From the NCBI GenBank assembly GCA_051530055.1, contig CM121343.1, positions 2,170,001 through 2,234,000 on the forward strand: 64,000 nucleotides of DNA. The letters run 5' to 3'. The stretch is from Neoechinorhynchus agilis. Taxonomy: Eukaryota > Acanthocephala. A program made the translations under genes and the position numbers. Under the pieces are notes generated by a model. That model was not told where the DNA came from. It saw nothing but the letters and a program-made list of their open reading frames with translations, and made no database searches. Positions 22,790-33,095 of this stretch are shown piece by piece. Numbering within the stretch: the stretch's first letter is position 1; each line of letters begins with the position of its first letter.

Positions 22790-23010
22790 GTTGATTTTGG
22801 TTTATTTGATTTTGGTTGGTTAATTGTTAGTTGTTTTCAGCGCAGAGAAAATCGTTAATCTATTAGAACTGCTTTATTCAGTTCGATCGATTTATTGCGA
22901 CCTCCAACTCGCTTACGTGTAATGCGAAAGAACTAAACAGTTCCAATAAAAAAATCAATTTATTCGTACACATCGATTAGTGGCAGCTTAAAAATCGTTG
23001 GATTTTGTCT
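22790..23010. other. AT-rich spacer
   Basis: Nothing recognisable. It separates the RTE-like tail from the 3' end of the minus-strand gene at 23017. Confidence 0.4.
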
Positions 23011-23016
23011 TTGACA

Positions 23017-23682
23017 TCACTTAGTTTGTCCTTTGTCTTCGATTTTTTGAAATGTTGCGAACAATTTATGATAATTGGTGCGATCGGTGCTTTTCGGACA
23101 AATGTCTCTTGTTTTTCCCTGCTTCTTGGTTTTACTTCTTTTAAATAAAGATTGAAATAGAGCTGTTTCCACTTTCACTCGAATGCCGAAGGCTTTTCGG
23201 ACTTTCTTGTAAATGCATTCCAAATCCTCGGCACTATGAATTCCAACGAAAACTTTGCTTGAATGCTTCATAAGAAAATCCTTTTCTGAACGTTGAGCAA
23301 TCACTTCAATTTGAAGTGGTCCAACAAATTTCCAGTTATATGCCGTGTATTGGTAATAAGCAAAGTATTGGTTCGAGAAATTGTGTTGAACACATTGAAG
23401 AAATTCCTTCTCCGTCGTTGTCGGTGGAATTCCGGTAAAGCGAACTTTTACAGCACTGTAGTCTTTTTCATATCCGCTATCATCAGCAATTCGTACCGAT
23501 TTTTGTTTTCCATTTAATCCGATATCGTAATCATTTCCTATACTCATGATTCTTGTGCTTGGTCTACCATCTGCATCGAATCGATCTTTTATTGTTTGTA
23601 ATTTAAATAAAAGGTGTTTTCTTATTGGTTTAAACGGTCCTTCATTTGTCTCTTGTTGCCGATCGATAGATGTTTCGTTCAT
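23017..23682 (-). CDS. Unrecognised basic protein, possibly with an RRM-like fold
   Basis: A long open frame runs on the minus strand to a stop at 23017. It is open up to a Met at 23766, but I prefer the Met at 23682 (MNETSIDRQQE), because the 28 residues before it look like leader or untranslated sequence. The middle part (YSAVKVRFTGIPPTTTEKEF) resembles the first strand and helix of RRM-like domains, somewhat as in UPF3, but the usual UPF3 residues downstream are not clear. The tail is basic (KRSKTKKQGKTRD). No introns are seen and no repeat overlaps it. I do not assign a function. Confidence 0.5.
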   Translation of the reverse strand: MNETSIDRQQETNEGPFKPIRKHLLFKLQTIKDRFDADGRPSTRIMSIGNDYDIGLNGKQKSVRIADDSGYEKDYSAVKVRFTGIPPTTTEKEFLQCVQHNFSNQYFAYYQYTAYNWKFVGPLQIEVIAQRSEKDFLMKHSSKVFVGIHSAEDLECIYKKVRKAFGIRVKVETALFQSLFKRSKTKKQGKTRDICPKSTDRTNYHKLFATFQKIEDKGQTK

Positions 23683-23769
23683 TTCAATTTTTTTGCTACT
23701 CGTCCAGTAAACACTTTGTGATTTTATACTGAACAAACGCACGCGCCACAGTTGTTGTTCGCACACACG

Positions 23770-24800
23770 GTTTCTATGGCAACGGTAGCCATTTTTTAGA
23801 TAGTTATATTTTGAAGAATGACGTTTTGGCGCAATGCAGGATTCACGTGAGTTTTGTAATCTTCGTAAACTGTGATGGGTTCGTTCTTTTAAGTTATCTC
23901 CAGTATTCTCAAATCTGTGGACGAGTTCTGAGGCGCTGTTTGAAGGAAGGTCCTAGAGCAGAGGCTATAAAGCGAGAAGGGGCCATTCCCAAAATCCGCC
24001 TCTGGAAGGAATCGAGTCGCAATGCTACAAGCGATACAATGACCGAAAAAAATCGATGATAGAATAATAGAGGAAGAAAAAATTGAACGTTTTAGAAATA
24101 GATGGTAACTGCAGTTTTTGGAGCCATCTTAACCTTAGTTATTACAGTCCAATGCGCCGTGCTTTGTTTATATTTAATTTACTTTTCTGAGAAGGCCAAA
24201 GAACTGATGACCTTGGTTTTATTCGTCTTTTTCGAAACGTTTATGCAAACGAAAATGTTTTAAATTTCGGCTAATCGTCTACGTTGGCTGAGTATCGAAA
24301 TTGAGGCGAAATAGATCATTGATTACAATTAAGTTCATAGTTTTCAGCGAGTTTCAACGTTGGCTCTTAAAAAGATCCACCGTGTTTATAAGACCATTTG
24401 GTTAACCGATCTTCTTTCTTTTTAGAATCATTTTTTAATTTTAGGTTCACTAACAGAGCATTTTCTTTAACATCCTTTTTGGTCGACAATTCGAGATGCT
24501 CAATTGAATCAATGATCCATATTCTCTGCCTTACCTTTTTGTCCCGCCTTCAGATATTCATTTCAGCTAATGTCAAATTTTGACTATACTACAAAAAGTG
24601 CAACCAAGGAATTTTTATTTTTTTATCCTTAAAGGCAAACTATTCAATTTTGATCACAAGTAAACGATTTTACCATTATGTGTTCATGAATCGTCAACAT
24701 AGTAACTCGATCTTCTATTATCATGAAATAAGCGATTATACAAAAAACAAAACGGCTCCTTAGTTATTTTATTTCTACTCCTTTTTGTATATATCCACAA
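23770..24800. other. Intergenic AT-rich sequence
   Basis: Short ORFs at 23811-24059 and 24398-24583 show no family resemblance or exon signals. I see no RNA gene or repeat here. Confidence 0.4.
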
Positions 24801-25550
24801 CTCCTTTTTAATCAAAAAATATTTCGGTTACTTTACTTCAATCGCCCTTAAAATCCTCAGTGGATCACGTAGCTCGTAGCATTTTATCTAAAAACATCAA
24901 TTTTGTCGTCGCAATCACCATCAACGGATTAAAAAAGACCGATTTTTTTGTTTTCTAATCAGTTCTGATTTTTGCTGCTTTCATCTGATAAATAATCCGA
25001 AAAGTCCCGCTTGATATCAGTGAAAGGAAGACAACCATTTCCCCTGCTCACTTTGAACATTATCCCTAAGTTCGCCGGTGCAAATTTTTCCTACGATTTT
25101 CTTACACTTCAATTGCGCATATCATTAATTCCTATTATTTATCACAAAAAATGTCGATTACTTCACTTCAATCGCCCTTAAAATCTTAAATCGGTGATGT
25201 CGCTCGTATAATTTTATCCAAAAAATATTTATTTTGTCGCAATCACCATCAACGGGTTCAATCCAAAGACTGATTTTTCGTCTTCGGAACCGATCCCTTT
25301 TCGCAGCTGCTAGAAATGCAACGTTCATTGCATTCTATCTTTCAACTCTTGTCCACATCTAAATGATCGGATGCATTTTGAATTTTCATTCATGGAATAA
25401 CCTTCCTTCTTGAAAAATCATCCAAAATGTCCGTTAAATATCAACGAAGGGGACAACTATTTCCCCTGCTAACTTTGAATGAAAGGTCGAAAATCGAAGA
25501 TGCGAAATTTGCCATCGATTTCCTTACAAATTATAAGTGCATATCAAACA
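24800..25550 (+). repeat. Two tandem diverged copies of a ~350-bp unit
   Basis: Blocks ACTTCAATCGCCCTTAAAAT, CGCAATCACCATCAACGG, ACCGATTTTT, GATATCA(G/A)(T/C)GAA and TTTCCCCTGCT(C/A)ACTTTGAA occur in the same order at about 24820-25130 and 25145-25550. The second copy runs up to the outer edge of the palindrome's left arm and is absent from the right arm edge. Confidence 0.65.
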
Positions 25551-25559
25551 GTTTCTCTT

Positions 25560-26030
25560 GAAACACGAGCGTGCTTCTCAGCAGGATTCTGTGAGGTTTG
25601 TGATGAGATTTTTTCTCTGATGAAAACAGGAGTTCTAAGGGTTCATGGCCCCGTGATTCACGCTGCGGCGGTTCCGGTTCATCCCCAAAGTTCATTGATT
25701 GTGGGCCTAAAAATCCTATCACCAGTACAAAATTAAATTCCATTTGAAGGGAATATTGTACGAGTTTTGCCTAGTGACGTTCTTAAAATAATCCCAAGGG
25801 GCACGTGATATCAGGCCGCAAAGAGATTCACCTCTCTATTGACAGACTGCATTGAAACTAACTCAGAGTTTTCGTGGATGCGTCTCTTTGTGTTCCCCAG
25901 ATTAGTGTTTTCCGCCATTGATATTACTGGCAGTCTGACCACGAAACTCAATAGTTGGCCGCAAAGCTTGCAATCCATTCCTATTTTTATAAAAGCATTG
26001 TACTCATTCAAAAAGCTTATTTTTGGTCAG
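25560..26030 (+). mobile_element. LINE N-terminal fragment (left arm)
   Basis: The plus frames give GFCEVCDEIFS-like zinc-knuckle coding, then LPSDVLKIIPRG and LTDCIETNSEFSWMRLFVFP. The second pair matches the DVL-xx-IPKGAR region that precedes the RT in this LINE family (compare FLPRKVLKRIPKGARYQVAN in the palindrome spacer). Frames are broken. Minus-strand ORFs here are shadows. Confidence 0.6.
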
Positions 26031-26054
26031 TAAATAATTTTAACTCTGTCGCCC

Positions 26055-26462
26055 TCAGTGATAACAAAAGTTGGCATCCTTACAAACGAGACACTCAGTG
26101 CACTTTGGATCGTGTCTTGTGCAGGTGGTGCCGGCAAGAGTTAAACGAACTCCATTCACGGCGCCAAAGTCCAAGAGCCGTGCGTTAGGCCATCGATGGA
26201 GGTACTGTCCTTCAAAGTAAATTCGCTGCATGCACAGAGGAATGCATGAAACCTTCGCGATTTTCTCTTGGAGATCCGATACTCTGATAGGTCTATCTCT
26301 TTGCAAGTACAACGGCAACATCGTTGAACCGTGCTGAAGTTCCAAATTGACGACGTACATGCCTTGGAGTGGGTAGTCGTGGCACGGTGTTTCCATTCTG
26401 AAGACGAAGTTGATGAACGTCCCACTACTAAATTTTGAACATATTAGATATTTAGTTGCCAT
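26055..26462 (-). CDS. Ubiquitin-like-domain protein with Cys-rich tail (left copy)
   Basis: A single open exon of 135 residues runs from Met 26462 (a Met at 26471 is also in frame). The central block LPLYLQRDRPIRVSDLQEKI, then PLCMQRIYFEGQYL and LLDFGAVNGVRLTLAG, has the strand-helix-strand order of a ubiquitin fold, including a QRIYFEG equivalent of ubiquitin's QRLIFAG. There is no terminal Gly-Gly, so conjugation is unlikely. The tail TCTRHDPKCTECLVCKD has a CxxCxxC-type cluster that may bind zinc. The right-arm copy at 36214 differs at only two residues that I can see (L/V and F/V). It lies antisense between two pieces of the same LINE. Confidence 0.6.
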   Translation of the reverse strand: MATKYLICSKFSSGTFINFVFRMETPCHDYPLQGMYVVNLELQHGSTMLPLYLQRDRPIRVSDLQEKIAKVSCIPLCMQRIYFEGQYLHRWPNARLLDFGAVNGVRLTLAGTTCTRHDPKCTECLVCKDANFCYH

Positions 26463-26589
26463 GGTGATCAATCCGTAGAGCCAACGTATTTAAGCTTAAT
26501 TAGTTCTGTTTTTTGTAATTAAATCCAATTCAAGTTTACTTATAAGCAATTGCTCTCTTTAGTACTGGAAATCTTCAGCGAATTCTAAA

Positions 26590-27040
26590 AAGAGAGGTAG
26601 GGAATGCCAAAAACTATCACACGTTGATCTTATCGGGTGGAATCCGAAGCTTCGATGTGTAATCTGGCTTGTTTCCATCAAAAATGGATTACCACACGAC
26701 TGAATCGATCGTGACTTCGTAATAACACTTGTATGTTATCAAAATCGATCTGATGTCCAGTATTCACAGCGTGTGAGACCACTGCAGAACTCATGTCACT
26801 CTTTCTATTTATCGATCGCTTGTGCTCCTGAATTCTCCTGTTTAGATCGTTCGTTTGTCCGATGTAGACCTGATTACATTCACTACATGGAATCCTGTAT
26901 ACTGATCCAGATTGAGGCTCGCCTTTTTGTTGGGACAAAGTAGTGTGTAAATTACATCCCTTCCGACAATACACACCTACCAGGGGACTGCTAATACCTG
27001 TCTGTAGTGTCCTCTGCATCCTTCCTCATTTCTCTCCACA
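26590..27040 (-). mobile_element. Penelope-like element fragment (GIY-YIG domain)
   Basis: The minus strand encodes SVYRIPCSECNQVYIGQTND, LNRRIQEHKRSI, SAVVSHAVNTGHQIDFDN. This is the GIY-YIG endonuclease of PLEs, including the VYIGQT motif and the HxxxxGHxIDFDN block. It is present only in the left palindrome arm, so it inserted after the arms formed, or was lost from the right arm. Confidence 0.85.
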
Positions 27041-27660
27041 AAACGTGGTTGTTGAACAACAAGGAGGTCAGAAATAGAAGTTCAACAAGGGGATCCTTTG
27101 GGCCCAATAGTCTTCTCACTCGCATTCAATCCCGTCGCGCATTCTCTCCAGTCAAACTTTAACGGCTGATACCTTTATGATGCCGGATTTGCAGACACTC
27201 GTGAAGGAGACGGCGAAAATTGGCATTGAATTGAATGCTGCCAAGTGCGAGATTTTAGTGATGAACGTGGAAGATGAAGCGAACGGGCAAAATATCGTGA
27301 AAGATTTTCCGAACCTGGCCCCCTGGATAGAATTGATGCCTCTAGACCGGTTGAGCCTTCTAGGAAGCTGCATTTTTTGTTCTAATGTAGAGCTGTTCGG
27401 CACTTGCCGCTGTTCAGAGTTGATCGTCCAACGAAGGTTGTGCCGGCACGATAAAGTTTCGAAGTGCGAAGCATATCACATACTGCGCAGCACGGAGAGA
27501 CTGGAAATCGCTGACGAGGAAGGACGAGGAAACGATGGGTGGATTGCATTAAACAGGATAAATTGCTTGTCGATGGAACCACAACTTCTCGAGAGAGAGA
27601 GAAAAAATGCGTGAGTGAAAAAGATGAGAACGTGATCAATTTTGATAACACGGCGTTAAC
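27040..27660 (+). mobile_element. LINE RT fragment (left arm)
   Basis: The plus strand gives GDPLGPIVFSLAFNPVAHSL, then a degenerate YLYD box and VKETAKIGIELNAAKCEILV, the RT palm and following region of the LINE seen at 601-1850. The family's catalytic DD is lost. The 145-codon open frame at 27177 is LINE sequence and not a host gene. It is mirrored at 35137-35790. Confidence 0.7.
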
Positions 27661-27859
27661 AGTTCGAATGCACCGATGGGTTTATGTTTGCCAATAATCA
27701 ACGTGAAAGTTAATTAGGTGAGGTGTACACAATCGTAGGAACCAGCAGGCTTCATTCTCAATTTATTGCGTACGATTATTTTGATTTCTGCTTTTAATTA
27801 TTCCATCCAAGAGTCTCAGGATATCCGTATTCTTTACAAATATACTCGGATTTTCATGC

Positions 27860-29724
27860 TGCTGGTAAATAAATGAAGAATTTTCGCTCTGCTGTGTCAA
27901 CCAGTCGTTATTTAAGGAATCCCGGAATCCATCACGACATCGGCCTCAAACGAATTCTTCTTGTGCTTCTGCCGTACCATCGCCCTCTGAAATCGCATTC
28001 AACTGAATTTGTCGGATATACTCGTCATATTCGGTCGGCTCATTCCACCACTCATAAATCTCAGCTTGAGCGTTGACGAACGTAACTCCACCTTCCATAG
28101 CGTTACTTTTTATTGTCCCGGAACTTTGCTTTGCTGGCGGCGGCAACAAATCTTCTTGAATTCCAGCATCTAACGCCCTTTTATGCGAATGCGAGACTTC
28201 CTCCTTCAAAGGTGGTCCATTCGAATTTCTATTACGCAATTGTGCGCTAGCAGCAGTTTGATCGTAGAAACTAATTGAGCCTTGTTCGTTAATATTTTCG
28301 AGCATTCGCCCAGCATGAACAATTCGCGAGTCGTTTTTTTTGTCACATGATTTTCTCCCGAACTCCTTGGTAGAATACCCCGTCCCTGGTTCTTTTAGTT
28401 CGCTAATGGCACCCTCGGATGGTTCCATTTTCTGTTTCTTCGCATCGGCAATTATTTGATCAATGAAAGCTCCAACTTCATCTGGGTTAGAACTTGTGTT
28501 TGGCGCTGTATTCCTCTTCCGAATAGTGCATTGGTTTCTAGAAATGGATTCGTACGGACGGTCCCAGAAACCTGATGTCCCGTTGGAACACTTTCTCGAG
28601 TGTCATTTGATTTGAGTTTGTTTGTCCAGTTGTTTCGTTATTAATATTTACAAATCCTTCTTGGTTCGAACCGTTAACATGACCTTGAAAAGTATTTCCA
28701 ACTGGATTCATTACCGTAGCCGTGGATTGGTTTGCAGAATTTGGATCCGCCGGCATAGTCATAGGACCTTGCAATCCCATTGGACCACTTGCTCCGATAC
28801 CCATTTGTGGTAGGCCGAAATTTGTAATATAATTTCCATGGTATGTGTGTACCGTTGGAGTATTCAGATTTGCTGGAGGAAGGTAAGTATTATTTATTCC
28901 AATTCCATTATTCATTTGTTGATTTGTGCCATCATAGCCCCATTGTGTGTTCATGGCATTTTGAGTTATAATATTGTTTTGGTGCTGGAATTCAAATTGT
29001 TGTCCAAGAGCATTTGGTTGAAAATTTCCGTTGTATATTTGTGCTGGCTGATACCACGGATTATTCATGGCAAATGTATTAGGTGGGATATTATTATAAG
29101 TTTGAGATCCGAATTGTGGCAGCTGATTGTATCCATTGGGTGGATACAAATCTGAGCGCACTGGGGTACTATGGCTTTCGGTCGTAAACGGCTAAGTCTC
29201 CGGTTCTTGTCCGTGTAGGTCCCCGTCCTCTTCCCGGTCTACGTCCGTCACGCGCTGCATTCATATTTTCCTGTGTAAACCCGAGGTCGCTTTGCTGGAC
29301 GTTCCTTTATATTGTTTGGATCGTACGTCCAATGATGCTCTGCAACCCGTGGCGCTAACCACCCTTACAAATTGATCATGGTGTGATAAATTGTGTCTTA
29401 TCGAGTTCTAAAATTGAGATATTATTGAAGTTTTAAAAAATGAATCATGGCGATGCTCACCTTCATTTGATCGATATCTCTTTTGACGGTCATTGATGCG
29501 AAATATTCAACATTACTAATCATCCAATTGTAGATTTCTTGTAGTGTTAGTCGCTGCTCTGCTGAGGTTGTAATCGCCAGCTGAATAAGTTCAGCATAAG
29601 TGGCGATTCCCCAAGGATTTTGTCGTCTCCCAGGTATCCTTACAATCTCAGTGGCCGCCTGTTCATGTGGATTTATTGTCGCTGAGGCATTCTCGTAATT
29701 GTTTAATCGATTTAGATTGTTCAT
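27860..29724 (-). pseudogene. FOXO-like forkhead gene, left palindrome copy, disrupted
   Basis: This is the inverted twin of the gene at 33096-35076. Exon 1 (29461-29724) keeps the first part of the forkhead domain (NPWGIATYAELIQLAI). The intron and NSIRHNLS start of exon 2 (from 29407) are also kept. In exon 2 two bases are missing at the point where the twin encodes ASYWTYDP, which shifts the frame within the forkhead wing. Further shifts split the long C-terminal region into pieces (29161-28538 and 28428-27946). Replacements in exon 1 (K to I before PGRRQ; F to I after NPWG) fall at conserved sites. It could yield only a truncated product. Confidence 0.75.
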
Positions 29725-30814
29725 TGAAGTTGTTTGATCCTTGAAATTTGACGTTGTTACAAAGTTTAAGAATCAACGTGAATAGACGATCTTCAAGTGT
29801 TAAGCGCAGCTTATATACTCCTGGATGTTTCTTGAAAACATTTACACCTAATCCAAGTGAAAAATATTGTATTTTTGAGTTCAAGTACACTTATAATTCG
29901 TAGTTAGAATTTTGAAATAGTTCGCCTCAGAATATGCAGATACATTTAAAATTACCAGAAATTGATTTCTAATACTCGCCAAAGATCGACGTTTTTTTAG
30001 CAATTAATAAATACACACGTTGATCCTCATCGGATTTAAACACTCTTACACGTCTGAATGTTCTGAAGGACGGGTTGGTCCTCATCGTTTGTGAGTTTAT
30101 TTGGTATAAAATTCAATAAATGAGCTATTTGATAGATAAAAAGCTGTTTACATTAAAAATGTGTCCTTTTTTAATCACAGATAAAAACATTTTTGCCTCT
30201 GTTAAATTGATGATCTCGTCAATAAACACTTTGCCTTGAAAGTTGCGACGAAATCAGAAGGAAACTATAATGCTACTTTATATGGGTTTTGGTTACAATC
30301 AGTAGTCTTCAAGAAAACCAAACAATCTGCTAATCATTTTTTTTAAATTTTGTTGGCGACCAGATTAACCGCTTTAAATCAAAAATTAAGCAATTTGAAA
30401 ATCACCAACATGGAACACGGTTTGTTGCTGGAATTTCACTTGAATTAACATAATTAAATTGCACTGTCATGAAATACTTAGAAACGCCTCTGGTTTGAAC
30501 GAAGCTTTTAAACACCCAGGAATGTATAAAACTATATTTCAATTTCATATATTTCACTTTATTAATTTATAAAGTTTACTTCCAGTTAGACATTTAAAAA
30601 ATAAAGTATTATCGCACTATATTTTCCATCCGCATGATCGATCAGGTTTTTTATTGGCACTTGGACGGGCAGTTGTAGATATGAAGAAAAATCAATATTT
30701 TTGAGCAGTCGACGTCTTACGGCTTCTTCAGAAATCTACAAAGGCAAGTGGAGTTGTGAAGTGTGTTGAAGTAGCGACATCGAAACGGAAAGTTCGTCCC
30801 GCTTGTTGAGCAGT

Positions 30815-32019
30815 CCGTCCAAAACGAGCCATCAATGCAACCGCCAGAAAATTCTGATAATTCGAAGGCTCAGTTCTCAAGGAAAATCTCGACTGAAAAT
30901 AAGCAGCGAACTGCGTTCATATCGCCTACAATCGACGCTACTGGCGCAGACACCTTGAACGCGCCGCTTATCGATCACGGTAACCTGAGAAGATCAACGC
31001 TGCCGGACTCCCCCACGTCTCTACTGGTGTGTGTTCGGTTTGCGGTAAGTCTTATAAATTAACCAATTTGGGGTTTTGTTTGCCCATGGTCCCCGGGATC
31101 TCCGCTGAAGCGAGTCTGGTTCTCAATCACAATCAACCGATCTGTTTATACCTCGGACCTCTCAGATCACCACTGACTATATTTCGATACCTGATATCGT
31201 GCGCTTTCTGCCCAGGAAAGTCCTGAAACGGATCCCAAAGGGCGCACGATATCAGGTCGCCAACGCATTTACGGGAATGTTCAACGATCGCCTCCCGGCT
31301 CTTCGGATTCCCGCGCTTAGTTCTTTGCACCAGTGATGACATCAACAATCAAGGAAAGGGTGGCCCCCTCCGAACAGATATTTAACGATTTCGAAATCAA
31401 ATTTCGCGAGGTTCGTAAGGGACGTACGAAGGAAGGGTTTCGTTGCGGTTTTTCAAAGCGATCACTGACTGAATGTGTCTCTTCGAAGCCTGCGGACGGA
31501 GATGTTCGAGGGCTGTTAGGTTATTGTCATCCTCCGACAGTTTTGCACGAGGAGACAACGCGACACTACAAATACTCCGGTCATAACATCCATGCAGTAG
31601 TGGCAGTTTTGAAATTCCATCTCCTCCCGTACAAGACAGGACACCCTCTGAAACTTCAGAATTAAAAAAGGTAATCTCTTCTTTTGCAAATGGATCGGGT
31701 CATGGACTTGACGGGCTAAGACCTCAGCACCTAAAAGACATGATGTCCTTTTCAACTGGTGAAGCAGCTCTCTAGAAACTGCGCTTTCTCGGTTAGTCGA
31801 CCGCCTGATAATGACAGCGCTGGTTTGCTCATCGTCATTCATGGAGAAACGATTGGCGATAGAGCCAGTGAACACAATTTTCACTGAGTGAAAATTCACT
31901 AGCCACGTTCGAAAAATGCTACGACGACCGAGAAACGATGTCCCGATTGTCCGCGCAACGAGCGTTTTCGCGGACAATGCGCGGGCGAGTTCTGGACATC
32001 AGCTAGGCAAAGCCACAGT
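30815..32019. other. Palindrome spacer, filled by a LINE 5' part
   Basis: This single-copy centre is about 1.2 kb. Plus-strand frames include CSVCGKSYKLTNLGF, FLPRKVLKRIPKGARYQVAN and SSKPADGDVRG, successive N-terminal landmarks of the same LINE family found in the arms. It is G+C-richer than the arms. A 153-codon open minus frame at 31516-31977 is antisense to this LINE and shows no family signal. Confidence 0.6.
30835..31985 (+). mobile_element. LINE 5' fragment in the palindrome centre
   Basis: The ordered N-terminal blocks are a zinc-finger-like CSVCGKS, the DVL/IPKGAR block near 31200-31250, and the DGDVRG block near 31500 that in this family lies before the RT. Several frame changes are present. 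It is longer and better preserved at the 5' end than the arm copies. Confidence 0.6.
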
Positions 32020-32998
32020 ACTGCTCAACAAGCGGGACGAACTTTCCGTTTCGATGTCGCTACTTCAACACACTTCACAACTCCACTTGCCTTTGTAGAT
32101 TTCTGAAGAAGCCGTAAGACGTCGACTGCTCAAAAATATTGATTTTTCTTCATATCTACAACTGCCCGTCCAAGTGCCAATAAAAAACCTGATCGATCAT
32201 GCGGATGGAAAATATAGTGCGATAATACTTTATTTTTTAAATGTCTACCTGGAAGTAAACTTTATAAATTAATAAAGTGAAATATGTGAAATTGAAATAT
32301 AGTTTTATACATTCCTGGGTGTTTAAAAGCTTCGTTCAAACCAGAGGCGTTTCTAAGTATTTCATGACAATGCAATTTAATGAAATTCCAGCAACAAACC
32401 GTGTTCCATGTTGGTGATTTTCAAATTGCTTAATTTTTGATTTAAAGCGGTTAAGCTGGTCGCCAACAAAAATTAAAAAAAAATGATTAGCAGATTGTTT
32501 GGTTTTCTTGAAGACTACTGATTGTAGCCAAAACCCATATAAAGTAGCATTATAGTTTCCTTCTGATTTCGTCGCAACTTTCAAGGCAAAGTGTTTATTG
32601 ACGAGATCATCAATTTAACAGAGGCAAAAATGTTTTTATCTGTGATTAAAAAAGGACACATTTTTAAAGTAAACAGCTTTTTATCTATCAAATAGCTCAT
32701 TTATTGAATTTTATACCAAATAAACTCACAAACGATGAGGACCAACCCGTCCTTCAGAACATTCAGACGTGTAAGAGTGTTTAAATCCGATGAGGATCAA
32801 CGTGTGTATTTATTAATTGCTAAAAAAACGTCGATCTTTGGTGAGTACTAGAAATCAATTTCTGGTAATTTTAAATGTATCTGCATATTCTGAGGCGAAC
32901 TGTTTCAAAATTCTAACTACGAATTATAAGTGTACTTGAACTCAAAAATACAATATTTTTCACTTGGATTAGGTGTCAATGTTTTCAAGAAACATCCA

Positions 32999-33012
32999 GG
33001 AGTATATAAGCT
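32999..33012 (+). promoter_or_regulatory. Candidate TATA box of the FOXO-like gene
   Basis: GTATATAAGC at about 33002-33011 lies 85-95 bp upstream of the ATG at 33096 and is preserved in the left arm. If used, transcription would start near 33035, leaving a 5' UTR of about 60 nt. A 75-codon frame (32930-33157) overlaps this site and the ATG; it is also conserved between arms, but only as expected from recent duplication. Confidence 0.4.
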
Positions 33013-33095
33013 GCGCTTAACACTTGAAGATCGTCTATTCACGTTGATTCTTAAACTTTGTAACAACGTCAAATTTCAAGGATCAAACAACTTCA

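Larger units (their letters stand above)
25558..30814 (+). repeat. Left arm of a giant inverted repeat (palindrome)
   Basis: About 5.25 kb here is an inverted copy of 32020-37117. The inner edge is CTTGTTGAGCAGT ending at 30814 against ACTGCTCAACAAG starting at 32020. The outer edge lies near GAAACACGAGC at 25558 against GTTCGTGTTTT at 37117. Identity looks to be in the high nineties by eye through genes, introns and noncoding DNA alike. A PLE-bearing stretch at 26565-27040 replaces the right arm's 35790-36110. The arm contains a LINE N-terminal piece, a ubiquitin-like gene, a LINE RT piece and a disrupted FOXO copy. Confidence 0.93.

Noticed and set aside
25531-26011. Minus-strand ORFs at 25531-25743 and 25811-26011, mirrored at 36609-36866 and 36934-37125
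   Set aside because: They run antisense to LINE N-terminal coding.
30700-30740. CTGAAGAAGCCG with GTCGACTG as another hammerhead-like motif
   Set aside because: The GAAA block is missing and no stem forms between the two parts.
31516-31977. 153-codon minus-strand ORF in the palindrome centre
   Set aside because: Antisense to LINE coding with recognisable landmarks on the plus strand.
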